Below are positions 37,324 to 49,965 of a stretch of 64,000 bases of DNA, one piece after another. This DNA comes from Scortum barcoo (lineage: Eukaryota > Chordata > Actinopteri > Centrarchiformes > Terapontidae): assembly GCA_023238725.1 (NCBI GenBank), contig CM041552.1, forward strand, positions 17,954,487 through 18,018,486, written 5' to 3'. Numbering within the stretch: the stretch's first letter is position 1; each line of letters starts with the position of its first letter. The notes under the pieces were generated by a model. That model was not told the DNA's origin. It saw only the letters and a program-made list of their open reading frames with translations, and ran no database searches. Made by a program: the position numbers and the translations under genes.

Positions 37324-40188
37324 ACAACCGTGCTGAATGAGTTTATAATCTGAAATCACACTGAAAACAAACTGAAGCAGAGAAGTTACTCTACCTGTCT
37401 GTCCACAGTTCACTCGGGTTTTGGGACATAAACAGCAAACATAAACGCTTTTGATGGGATCACTGATGTTATGTACTGATACAAAATATGAATAGAAGAT
37501 AATGAAATGTAAACTGCTCACATTAATGACTACTGTATATTCTGCTGATTGTGACTTCAACCATTTGTTCTTTAACTTCTTGCTGTGGGATTTACAACAT
37601 TTTCTCCTGTATGAAAACAAACAAATACAGTTTTGAATGCTGACTGGCTAAACTTAGCAAAGTCAATGTTTTATTGCTTATTGTAGGTTTTCCCAATAAA
37701 AATCTATCGAATATCTAATTAAGGAGTCTATGGCTGACAGTTTCTTCCCAGTGATGCATTTTTTGTAGATTTATTTTTTATAAAAAAAATAAAACAAAAC
37801 CATAACATAAATTGTTGTTCAGTAAAAATACGTTCCACAGCACAGCACAGAATTTTTCTCACACGGTCAGAAAACTGTGACACTCCTGCCTCTCACAGGT
37901 GCACTCTGACCCTGGGCTACGGTGTCACGCCTAAAGCGACAGGCGTGCACCTTTGAATAAAAAAATGTATTTCTTTCTATGTAAACATAAATCATGTACT
38001 GTGGTACATCACCAGAGGTAAAACTGCTGATAATAGTGCAAATAATAATAATGATTCAAAACATAAAGTTCCATGTTCCAGTAGTCCATAATCAGGAACT
38101 CAATATAAAATACATGGACATGTGCATATGGCACCTACACTTATTATAAAAGCATGCACATCACAGTTTAAACAGAAAAGTTTAAAAAGTTATGAGTGTT
38201 AAGTGCCTGGTGCAAACTAGCAAACACAGTGCTCTCGTTGGGAGGACTGCATCTTGTTTGATGCTGATAAATAGTAATATTTGATTATTCAGTCAATGAA
38301 TACAGCTGTAATATGGAGCCTCATTAAGAGTGCCAGAAAAAGCAAACAAAAAATATCTGGCATGAATGCAACAACTGTCTTTTTTTTTCTCTCTTGAAAC
38401 AGAAACATTGAACAGCAACTAAATCCAATCTCTTGCATCAGTCTGTGTAAAAGGGCCAAATGCTGAAGATGAAAACGTTCATAACAAACTTGTCAGTCAA
38501 CATCAAAAGTTACAAATTCTCATAACAAAGTGAAATATTTGATGCTATCTTTCCTCTGTTGTTCTTGTCTTGGGCTCTCCAGCCAAAGGCTTTCTGTCGT
38601 GTGCTGACTTTGTTTTATTACTACCTTTTGCACCTGTGTAATGGAAAATATTCGGTATTCAATCTTTGCCCCCTTTTGCCAGTGTGAATCATAGTGTGAT
38701 CTTAAAATGCAAAACAGTTCACTTTGACTTAGTATCAAATACAACATGCAGGATCAGTTGTTGCAATCCCCATAGATATGTAAAATCCCTGCATTCCTTT
38801 TCAAATAGCAGTGTGTGTTTATTCACGCCTCACTTTCTTGTGTGTGTGTGAAAGTAGATGCTCCCTTATGTGTGTGTGTAGGAGAGGTAAAGGCTTACTG
38901 CTGTGCTTTAAATTGCTTACATCCAAAACACCTGCCAGATGATGCGGAGGAAAATTGCTGGACAGCGATGGCCTCTAAGAAAGGCAGCCATCTGTTCCTA
39001 CCTTCTGACACTGATACAGTCTGTGTGTGTGTTTTCTATCCATTCAGCTATCTTTGTGTGTGGGAGCGCAGGCGGAGAATCAGACCGAAGATGTTGTCGT
39101 CACTGTTCACTGCGCTGCGGACCTTCACTGAACTGTAAGAAACACATTTTCTTTTGTTAATCTTGTAGATGTGTATTGATCAAACAACACCAGGCACATT
39201 TATAAAACTTAAATCAAACACTGTATAGTCACTGCAGCTTAAAAGTGCTACTTTTTTTTTTGGTTTGGAAGAGCTGCAAAATGTGTCAGCTAGTCACGGT
39301 TTTCCTATCCTCATGATGACCTTGCCTTGAATTATGGAGTCAAGGTATTCCTTTCATGGAAGTCACATCCACTACAAGCCTCTTTCTTTTTTTATAGGAA
39401 CTGCTGGGTAATAAATTATGTGGGAACAAAACAGTCAGCTAACATAATGTTTTAGCTGACGCTCAGCTAACTTATTTTGTTACTGCTATCCGAGGTCACA
39501 TCTTCAGGTTGTTCTCCCATCCCCTGGCAGTAAATGGCAGAGGTATGATCACATAAAAAACCCTCAAAGAAAAGGAAAGACACATTATCTCACTCTGTAA
39601 TGTAATAAACATTACTCAAAATCTATGCTCTGATAGCAGTTTTGTTATCAGTCTAATATATTGTGCGGCCAAGTTTGACTTATACAATTTCATCCCTTTA
39701 ATTTATGAGTTGCAGAATCTCTCATTGATACCTTGAACATCATGGAAGTAAACGGTACTTGAGCACTCACTAATATCGATGGAGTGCGAACTCTGGCATA
39801 TTTTATAATACAAGGACTTATAATGCTGGGATCCACTTAATTTTTTTATTCTGTTCCAGTGTTCATTTTTTTTTGTTGAGTAACCCAAAAAAGTCCTATT
39901 CATTATACTTTCTATTTTTCTATTTCTGTACTCAGCTTTCTCTCCATGGGGACCATTAGCCTTCAGTTTATTTTATTATTTTATTATTGTCATCATAAGA
40001 AAACCCATCAAAAGAAAATAGCTATCCCTGGCATCTCTAAAGCATTTCCCCTCCCCACCACGTGGGGGCACACTCTGTTGCTCCACCCCATTAACATCTG
40101 TCTCCATACTGGGGGGTGATTACAACACTTAATTGCCGCAATTCATCATCAGGGCCCAAGCCGGTGTCCCCCAAGGGAGTTAAGGACT

Positions 40189-40218
40189 GAGAGAGAGAGA
40201 AAGAGAGAGAGAGAGAGG
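40189..40218. repeat. (GA)n microsatellite
   Basis: A GA/AG tract of about 30 bases with one interruption. Confidence 0.9.
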
Positions 40219-41502
40219 AAAATGAAAAGGGAAACACTTGTGCATGCTCTGGTTCTGCTGAGGCAGAGAGCTGGTCATAAAGCACTGATGGGTGCCAGGC
40301 TGCTGAGAGAGCACAGGCCTCTGAGAGACGCCTCATCATCAGCAACAGTGTGGCCAGTATAACAGGTGCCACAACCCCGGAGTCAGACAGGAAAAAAAAA
40401 CAAACAAAAAAAACAAATGAGACAGATGGTGAAAAGAGCGAGAGCATGTGTGTTTTTATGTAATATCAAAGGGAAGGTGGAGGAGCGGGGAGGGATGTTT
40501 TGTTGTTGGTAAGTTAACACTGGCAGCAGCTGAGATTGAAATAATATGCTGTGGGTCGTGCTGCTGTAGGTGATTTGTTTTCACTTCCTTGGGAAATGGC
40601 AATGCTCATATTTTTTTCAGCTTTTTGTGTTATTCATGTGGGCCAGCACTCAGACTGGAAAACCAGAAAAACACTGCAGATAATGGTAAGGAAGAGGGAA
40701 ATTTAAACATTTTCATGGAGCTCTGGATGAACAACTTTCACCTAAATCATCAGATATTTAGTGTTTAATACATCCATATACATCCATGGACATGATGTAT
40801 TAAATGTACAGCAGCATCGTGCAGATGTGCAGATCAAACTTCAGGGGAGCGCTCTGAAGGACAGAGATGATAAATGGCGAAGGGCATCGGAAACACCTGC
40901 TTCAGATGCGCCGAGATTATTCTGGTTGAATCATCTGGGACTGTCTCAAGTAGGGCAGAAGATAATTGAAGGTCAAAATGTTCTGTGGGAGAAGAACAAC
41001 TTGGATGTGTACGTCGGCACAGGTGCTTGAATGAGATTCGTCATCACCGGTCTTTGTATGTGGGGAGAAGTGCGGGGCACATACACTGTGTGCTGTAATT
41101 GGTGCTTACGTATCTGCAATGAATGAAGAAAATCTATTCATAAATCATGGCACAAAAGAAAATATAAGCTGTTACACTTCATTTCTAACTGTATTAACAC
41201 ATCATGAATTCCGGATATTTTAAGTACTTTCCTTTATCTTATTAGCATTTCTAGATTTTATTAAATATTTTTCAGATATTGAAAGTACATTTGATCTGCC
41301 ACAATGTGCCGATAAAGGTTAGGTTAAACTTTGCATTAGATTATATTTTGTCATGGTTTTTTTCTGTTCCTTTTATTTTATCTTTCTTTTCTTGGTAGCG
41401 AGTCTCCACGCATGAAGATACAAGTGCCAGTGTTCGTTATGTCTCCTGTGTAGACACAGTGGAGACAAATATGTTGCACGCTAATAGTTACTAATCAGTT
41501 TA

Positions 41503-41925
41503 AAGGTGCGACATGTAGGATTTGTCAGTTGCTCTTTGTTAAACACAGTTGGCCCCTCCTCCCCAGTCCCACACCTCACACTCTGCATGGTGTTATTGGC
41601 TGGGGGCTACACACCACTGCCCGAAGGTTGATGCCCAGAACAAAGCAAAATAACAAAAAGGCAGGCTCTCTGCAGATACAGACACCACCTCAAACTTCTA
41701 CTCATTATGCATTTAAGTATTTAGTAGTAGTAAAAATTTTGACCTGATGAAAAGCTCGGGAATCATCAACATGATTCAGTAATTCTTCCTCAAAGGAACA
41801 TGACTGTCTGTGACTATTTTCATGGCAATCCTCCAACAAGTTTGAGATGTTTTAGTGCAAAGCGAAGAACTGAATGACACACCGACATTGCCATCCATGG
41901 AGCTAAACTGCTAGCATGGCGAACA
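41503..41925 (+). repeat. Dispersed fish repeat, copy 2 (shared with 3.7 kb)
   Basis: It starts with aaaggtgcgacatgtaggat, a familiar fish repeat head. The part from about 41735 matches the 3.7 kb copy in order: gattcagtaattcttcctc, aacatgactgtctgtgac, catggcaatcctccaacaag, gagatgttttagtgcaaag and gacattgccatccatggagc. It ends with aaactgctagcatggc. The first 230 bases may be a different part of the same element or another repeat lying next to it. Confidence 0.6.
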
Positions 41926-44660
41926 ACACACACAGTGGATTCAGATACAGCAACAACACATTGCAGGCAGAGACAACAGCACTGCATTTTATTTCATTGC
42001 TCAGGATGAACGTCTGACATACTGAGCCCACCCCCCCTGCCTCCACTGCAGTGCCCCAGTCTTAAAACACTGAAGCCATTATTGCATTTGCTGACTAACT
42101 GCACACTGACTCTCACCCACTGTGAGCTCATCTTTTAAAGCCTGTTAAAGTCTAACCTGTGGAACCCTAAACTGTCTATTAGACAACACGAACACGGGCA
42201 GTGTCTGATGTAATACCACCATCTAGACTGGAGTCAGCACTGTTTTCTGTACGTGCAGCTTGAAATCCTGAGTCAAGCATTTGGCATACGATCCTTGAGC
42301 ATATTCAAAGCAAACTACACAGTCTAGCTTCAAGCTGAACAGAAAAGACAGTTGTACTCAGTGGTGATGCCACATTGCATGACACCCCAGCTTGGTGTAC
42401 AAGGAGCTCAAATTGTTTGCGGGGGGAAATGGCTACCAGTATATTAAGGTGGTTTTCTTGCTTCACCTTGTCGGAAACACAAAACTGTGTCAAATCAAGA
42501 GCTCTTCATGCAAGTATGGTAAGCAGGGCTGTAGTTGTTGCTTGGTGTGCAGGTGTCTGGAGCTGTAAGCATGTAATCAGTGCACAGAGGGGCTATGTCT
42601 GAAGTAGACTAATCAGAGGGAAGATGGGGCTTCTAACAGCAGGTGTAAATCAGCAATTATTTTCACACTCTCTTTTTCCTCTCTTTCGCAGCCTCTCTCT
42701 GTTTCTCTCTTTGCATGAATGAGCTCGCCGTTAAGCAGAACAATGCTAATGGGCCTGTTCCCTCCAACCACGCTACCCTCGACGGGCTTTATCTGGCCTC
42801 TTCGCTCTCAGCTCAGCTTTAATGAAACAGGTAGATCTAATGGATGCATTATGGGCTAAGTTCTTAGATATTTTGCAGTGTAGCTGGGTAAGGATGGCAG
42901 ACAAAAGGATCAGTGCAAGATGGCAGGACGGGTTGCATTTCTCAGAAGGTAGTGGGCATTTTCCTTTCAGTTCTGGGTTTTTCAGAAAGAGATTCTGCAC
43001 TCATGTCTACCTTCTTCTTTAAAATGTTTTCTTCTGTAATGGAGCGGAAAAAAATTACGTTACAAAGGATATTCTCCATCTGTGTCTGTGTTTTAATTGA
43101 AACACCTGGAGCGAAGTAAGGAAACAGAACCAGGTTTACAGTCCTTTCATCTGATCCTCACGAACAGTGGGAGTTAAGAAAGTTTAGTGTGTTGTGCCAA
43201 CATCACACCTCTCAGTTTGCCAGCAGGGTCAAGGAAACAGTTTTTTTTTGTTGTTTTTTTGTCCATAGAAAGGCTGTGATTCAGTGTATTGCAGGGCAAA
43301 AATTGAGAGTTAGCAACCTTTTCGGGGGAGGAGGCGAGGGGAGTAATGCTGAGATTGTCTTAGGCTGACTATCACCGCTTGTCTTGGCAGGCCAGTAGAG
43401 TAGCTGCTGCAAGTGCCCTCATTTCCTCTCTCACCTATCAAGCTGTAACAAACTGCCAGTTTGGACACCTGTTTGAGTGACTGCGATGATCACCAGAGTG
43501 AGACTGTGAAGGCGAGAGGCTGGAAATCATTATCTGGTCTGATGGAGGAGGACCGGGATGGACAATCAGTCTCACTGACTGGCACAAAAACTTGTGGAAG
43601 TCTATACTTCATAATATTAATGATAACACTTGCACAGGTTTATATTATTCATTGCCTTGCTTATTTATCGTTGCCACTCTGACCCTTTCCTTATGGAAAA
43701 GGACACGCTGCCTCCAACTGTTTTGGGGCACAATTCTGTGTTTAATGTGGGGAGAGTTGGACGGTGCCAGACGTGGAGGGACCCGTGTCACAGAACATTA
43801 GCATGTGAAGGACTGTCTGCTGAGCTGCAGGGCCAGGCGAGCTTGCCACATGGAAGAGCAGGAATAATGAGAAGCAGGACTGAGGGTTATTAGAGGAGGA
43901 GAGGGTCTTTTTCACCGGTCGCTGAGTTTGTTTACAAATGTGTGTGTGGTGAATGGAGAGCTGTGTTCGGGGATGAACAAGACCCTTGGTTTTTAATTGT
44001 ATTTTGCCGTGTTGTTTTCTTTTCATAGTGTAGTAAGTAACACTTTTCCACTGCTGTTTGTTTTCTCACTTTCAACTCACTTTCTCTCTTTCCATGTCTT
44101 TTCCTCTCAGTCTGTAAATTTGATTGTTCCTACATGTGTCCAGACTTTTACTGAGTGGACATGTTAATATCTCTGTGGCACAGTTTATCTGCATATTAGG
44201 CCCTGCTGGTCACAAAATAAGGCATTTAACGAGGAGAGCAGACAGGAACATATGCACTTGTATGCAGAAATATGTGCATACCTCTCACACTGTATGAGCA
44301 TACTCTGTTCTCTCATGCACAACAGATACATGGATGCACTGAATAATCACATATACAGAGACCCACGCACAGCACACAGAGCAGAGTAATTCAGCAGATG
44401 CTGTGTGGTTGTAGGGATCAGATGGACACTGTTGTATCTGTACAGAAGGAGACGGCGTTGTGGTTGTAGACAGTAGGACGCCTGAGTAAATCTGGCTTCA
44501 GCCATCTGTCCCAGCATCTCTCTTTGCACTCAGACCATGCTGCACACGGGTATGAAGAAGGCATTTTGACAAGACAAGTACAGAGTACACTGGCAAATGC
44601 AGCGTCAACAAAGTCTGAGAGTGTTTTCAAAGGATTTAGTTTGATCAAACAAACAAAGGA
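41926..44660. other. Intergenic, no gene seen
   Basis: No exon, RNA gene or further repeat is recognised. Open frames of 60-95 codons overlap on both strands without recognisable domains. A T-rich run lies near 43242-43260. Confidence 0.6.
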
Positions 44661-44667
44661 GCAAGAT

Positions 44668-45085
44668 GAGAAGATTGACACGACTCTCAGGTCTGTCTGA
44701 AACACACATAGATAGCTACAGTGAGGAGGTGCTCAGCTTAGCTTAGCATAATGACTGTAAACTGCGGTTGCTAACTAGCGTGACTCTGTCCCAAATGTTA
44801 AAAGACTGCCCTTCCAGCACTTCCAAAGCTCACTAATTAACATGTTAAATCTTGTTTGCTTAATCGTGTCGTTGCTGTGTTTTGTCATCACTGCGAGGTT
44901 GCCAGGCAACCAGCGGACACGAAGTTACAGCTCTCGTACAAATTAAACTAACGAGATATAACGTGTTAAGTCATGAGTTTCAGAGGCACTGTAGGTGTTT
45001 TTTTTTTTTTTACCTTTTGAATTGATCTGGCTAAGCTGTCTCAGATTGCTTCTAGTCTGCGTGTTAAGCTAAGCTAACCAGCTGC
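44668..45085. mobile_element. Long foldback (inverted-repeat) element
   Basis: The two halves are imperfect reverse complements. The left half runs through cttagcttagcataatgact, ctagcgtgactctgtccc, cagcacttccaaagctcac and taattaacatgttaaatctt. The right half runs through gagatataacgtgttaag, tcagaggcactgtaggtg, tttgaattgatctggctaag and gttaagctaagctaaccagc. The centre near 44890-44935 contains gaggttgccaggcaacc. I recognise it as an abundant fish foldback repeat without coding capacity. A T-run near 44999-45013 interrupts the right arm. Confidence 0.75.
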
Positions 45086-45164
45086 AACATAAAAAATTCA
45101 GAGCGTGTGAGTCTATAGGCTTTTTCTTACAGCAGTCTTTCCGACTTGTCACAGTAAGAAAATG

Positions 45165-45720
45165 ACAGGTGTTATTAAAAACCACGAACAGTATATAACG
45201 ATGGATGCTCCCCAAAAGTGAAGCCAAAACATCTTGATCATCCCCTGGTGGCTGGTTGCGGTACAGGTCATAAATCCTGCCTGCTCCATGTCAGCATGGG
45301 CCAAACTGAAAAATTAATGTACATGTCAAATACATTTTTCCCAAAGATGGTTTCTGTCATTTTAGGTTGTTCTTATCATGCAGATGTTTGTACAAGTATT
45401 TGTTTTTCTGATAGGTTTTATTTTAATTAGTTATTTGATGCTATAATGTCACAAAAGCGAGGTAGCCACAGAGCCACATGCAGATGTCTTTTCTATCTCA
45501 ACTAAATGTAGAGTTGGAACATCAAAAGGAAATGTAACTGTAGTGCCTAGTTAATGATTACCGACCAAGTTGGGCGGGTATATGGGTGGGCTTCAGATGA
45601 CATCACCAGTGCAGGATGGAGGCACCCATATCCAGGAAATTTTGGCTTCATTTTTGTACAGTGGGAGGAAGTGGAAATGCATCTTTAGTCTTTACATGCA
45701 GTCAGTATTAATAAGACTAA
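45165..45720 (+). repeat. Dispersed fish repeat (CCAAAACATCTTGATC family)
   Basis: The ordered phrases accacgaacagtatataacg, gtgaagccaaaacatcttga, cccctggtggctggttgcgg, caaagatggtttctgtcatt and ggcttcatttttgtacagtg are those of a well-known, apparently non-coding fish repeat. The element lies about 80 bases from the foldback element and looks nearly full length. The short frames at 45218-45430 and 45570-45752 are parts of it, not genes. Confidence 0.7.
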
Positions 45721-48039
45721 CAATACTCTGTTGTATTAAAGTGCACCACTAAGTAATGACAGTGTACCAGTGAGCCAGCATGCACCACAAAAGGACCCTG
45801 AAACTAAGGCAGCTAAACTGAAATTCAGCCATCATTAACATAATTAATTTCCACCTGTGATTTTCCTTCCGTGACATGTCAGTATTTGTGAAAAAGGCCT
45901 TGATTAATAATTATTAAAAGATGACCTGTTGTGATAAAAATTAGAATAAAAAGTCTCCCCACTTGTTTACGTAATAAAAGCTTTGGTCACGACAAAGTCA
46001 ATAGCACAGTGAAGGGGGTCTTGAGCCAATTTATTTCGACTACAGCTCAGGCAGTGCCAGCTCAGTGCACCAGTTGACTGAGACAAACTGTTAGCTTACA
46101 GCCCGCAGCCTCTCCCACAACCGTCTCACTCATGACCTTTTAAAATGATTGCTGATTAGGAGCACTCAGTCGCCTCCAGCGAGGAGAAAAAGGCAGCAGG
46201 GAGAGCAGAGGAGAGGTGGAGTAGGAGCCATCCCATCTAAACAACGGTGTGTACAGTGAGCATTTTCATTCTGTGTTTGCAATCTTTCCACTGGGCTGAA
46301 CACACACTCTGCTGATAGAAAAGCATCAGTCATTCAGTTAAAGTGTTTCTTCAGCAAACACTGACTGTTTCAGTGTCAGAGTTTTCCACTGCTGTATGAT
46401 GACCATCTGGAATTGTTTCAGTAGATCGTTGTTTGTTCTCACACAGCTAACAGATGAGCAATGGGTTTTGACGTTAAGCTTATAAGTAAACATTAGTAAG
46501 ACTTTGCAGCTCTTTAGGTTCACTTTTAAAATGCTCTTTTCATCAAAATAGTCAAACTCAAAATTCCTGTTTTTCCTTCAGCCGAACATATATCAGTTGT
46601 TATTACTGTAAATCAGTCTTAGATACATCAATTTTTTATATTGTGTATATACATTTTATATAGAGAGTCCCAGTCTTCTTTCTCTTGAAGCATCAAATCT
46701 GTGAAGAAATGTAGAGTAACCTCATCATCAGTGTGTGTATAAAAATGAAAAATGATTAATTATATTTCTACACCACAGAATGATTTTGCCTAATGTGCTT
46801 TGGAGGAAACATACTTGTTACATGGATTATGGTCTCTGGCAGTGTGAAGATCATGGTTAGGTTAAAGTAAAAGCGTCATGGCTTTAATTGCTGTAAGCAT
46901 ATATCGTCATGAAAACAAATGAAAAACGTTTCCAGTGAAATTATTTTGGACTCATTGTGACTCCACAGATGTGCATTATTTAAAACATTTGTGTTGATTA
47001 GAAATGTGGGTGGAATTATGTTTTTTTCCAAATATGTCTACATCTGTAAATTAACAGTACATCAGTGTCATTTTAGGTTTAAATATGTGAAGTTGGAGAA
47101 AAGCTTCTGTGGTGCATTTTTGTATGCGCCATTAAAGGAAGCGCCACCTGATCCAGCATGTTTAAACAGAAAGTCACTGAAAACACAATAATATAGGACC
47201 TGTAAATTTTGATCCACCTGAAATATTCAAGGTTTTGCTCTCATCCAACATAGTTGGTCTTCAGATTGTATAATATAATTTGACATCTGTGTATAAATGG
47301 AGTTTGTGTGATGCTTGCTCATAGACATGACATTAAGGCCATTCGGACCAAAATGTTGCAGGAAGTGTAGCTTTGAACTTTTATGTAAGAGTTTCAGTCA
47401 TTTTACTCCTGTGTTTGTCACCACAGATTTGATTACTTCCAGTATTAACACATTTCAAACTAAAGTCTGCAAAACATTAGCAGAAAATAATTTCCTTTTC
47501 ACAGACAATGACAAAGACAAACAAAAGACAGACAAAATAAAGACACTCAAAATGATCCCAGGTCTGAAGGGGCTTTTCGTCTTGATTATTGTGGCACATT
47601 AAAGAACTGATCATTGATATATTCACTATGTTTTCCGTCTTGATGGACGACTGCCCCACCCCACAAACTACGGCAGAAAGAATGTTACCATAATAATATA
47701 AAAAAAGGTCTCCAAGGTTTACCCTCGTCCCACTTCTGTGGCAGGGATGAAGAATATTATACACCCAGCAAGGGTTTACTGAAACATGAAAGCACATTAC
47801 CAGGCCATATCAGATGGGAACACAAAAAAAGTGAAAAAAAAAAAAAGAAACAACCAAAGGGGCAAAAACAAATGGAGCTAAGGAAAGACGGTGGATGTGT
47901 AATGAAGCAGTGAGGAGGGGGACAGACTGAGAGAATGAGTCAGTAGCAGTCACTTTCGCTCTCTTCCTCTCTAAGGACAGATGTTTCCCTAAGATTAATA
48001 TTCCCACTCAGAGTTTATTCGTCCGCGTTATCCCCATCC

Positions 48040-48260
48040 TCACCAGGTGATTTCATGCCTCCTGATCAGCCAGAAAGGCCCTTTTTACAGCAGGAGCGAT
48101 GTCCGGCCTGTCACAGGTTTTGATGAATGGTGCTGATAAACCCGGGCATGTGGGGCGGAGTGTAAGGCAGGGCTAAATTTAGCACACATTTTAGCGAGCA
48201 TTGATCACACTGTTTACGCCCCCCCTCCGCTCCATTCATAGCTTTTCCATTTCTTCATGA
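48040..48260. promoter_or_regulatory. Possible distal enhancer
   Basis: A non-repetitive, compositionally balanced block with caccaggtgatttcatgcc (E-box CAGGTG), cctgatcagccagaaagg and aatttagcacacattttag. There is no simple repeat and no coding sign. Candidate only. Confidence 0.15.
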
Positions 48261-49739
48261 ATTTTTAAACTGTGGAAATCTTTACCTCTAATGCCTCTTC
48301 CAGACCAGTCATATTTCACTCATAGCCAGTTGCTGGCACATCGTTCTGTCCTGAAGGTGGCAGCTATTACGGCGGCCCCTCATTCGCTGTGGTCTTCAGT
48401 GATCACAGATTTGATGGGTGGTAATGAATAATGAATCGCTTTTTCCACTGACGTCTGAAGGTGGAGTACTGTGTCCTTTTTTTTCTTAGTCCGCAGGTAA
48501 TTGAGCAGGCTTTAGAAGTAAGGTACGGGCCCATGATATTGATCCGCCAGGGGTCATTTCCTAGCTGGTTGGTGAAATTTCACACTGTGTGCACGCCTAC
48601 CTTGTGCGTACGTCTATGTGTCTGTGTGGAAAAGCAAAACAGAGCAGACGTAGTTTAATCTCTGGCCATTGTCCTTTGAGACTGGACCATGAAATCCTCA
48701 GACATGAATGGATTACCTCGGGTCTGATAATTATCTTGTAAATCCAGATCCAGTTCTTGCTCTCGCCTTCGTCCTGACCCGACTTCACCTACAAATCCTT
48801 TGTTCTGTGCCATCTGACGCTTCATTTACCTCCCAAGTTTGTACTCTACCATACCAACCTCTGTTTCCCCCTGCTTTGAGCGTTTTAATTTCACCTAATT
48901 ACCTTTTCAAACAATGCTGAAAGGTTTTCTTTGTAACTTGTCTCATTCCTAGCGAGGTGCGTGAGACTGTTGCAAATGGATGTGGCTTAACGTGATGTTT
49001 GTTTGGCCCAAATCACAGGTGATTCAGGTCTTGTATTTTTGCCATTAGCTTTTTTTTTTTTTTTTTTTACATTTTCGGGTTTTGAAAGTCTTTATTGGGG
49101 ACTTCCAAGTCGGCAGCTAAACAGCTAAACAACATACTGGTGCTATTTTTAATGAGTGCCTTCTAGTCTAGAGAAATTGAACTGCAATTTAACATCGGTG
49201 CCAAGGACATCGGCATCAATCAAAGGCACATTTTTAGCAACAGGATTTGGATGATTTTACACAGAGACAGTGAGAGGTTTGGAGAAACATTAAAAAATAT
49301 ATCCAGCCACAAAAACACCTTGAGTTTTATTACCGCTGATCTGCTCCATCTCTATATATCAGACCAATTTCAGACATAAACAAGACGAAGAGACTACAGT
49401 AATACAGGCAGCTTTGACTTTAAGTTTACCACATACACATCTTTCTTTAGTATGTTATATTTGCTAATTAGCACCAAATATATGTGTGTGACTGTGTGAG
49501 CATCATCTGTGTCATTGTTAAAAGATCATTTATGTGCATGATACACTGGCTCACAAACATGGGCAGATGTGCACTAGCAACAAAAACAAAAAATATATTT
49601 TTATCATCTCGCAAAAACGTATTTCTTAATGGTCAGACAGCGTACCATGATGATTGTATCACTAGGACTTTTGTCCGCCATATCATTAGCTTAGAGAGAT
49701 CCACTGTTCCACAGTAATCATCTCCATCAGTGCCACATT

Positions 49740-49965
49740 TCCCTCATGTTTAGTGGCTGATGTTTTACAGTCTCTTAATTAGATAAACACTGCTTTCTTG
49801 TACTGTGCTTATTAGACTCTACCACAGGCAGCATAGTTAACCTTTTTAAAGAGAGCCCTTTGTCTCTCAATAATCCTCAGTGCCGTTACAGTGCATAGTG
49901 CTCAATAATTATGGCACAGCATTGACCTTCACTGAACCCTTTGCCAGTAAGAAGCAATAATTGAA
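49740..49965. promoter_or_regulatory. Possible distal enhancer
   Basis: Homeobox-type and AT cores recur: cttaattagataaacactg, ctcaataatcctcag, gctcaataattatggcac and gcaataattgaattgtgg. There is no recognised repeat. It resembles the make-up of conserved non-coding elements around developmental and neuronal genes, but conservation was not testable. Confidence 0.2.

Larger units (their letters stand above)
35461..41500. other. Intergenic, no gene seen
   Basis: No exon is recognised. The 21-bp tandem repeat at 37219 and the GA run at 40189 are listed separately. TG runs occur near 37168-37183 and 38840-38849. Open frames of 60-138 codons on either strand have no recognisable domain. Confidence 0.6.

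Noticed and set aside
37136..37340. Seven-residue-repeat peptides on both strands
   Set aside because: A repeat unit of 21 bases keeps all frames in register; there is no evidence of expression or a start context of note.
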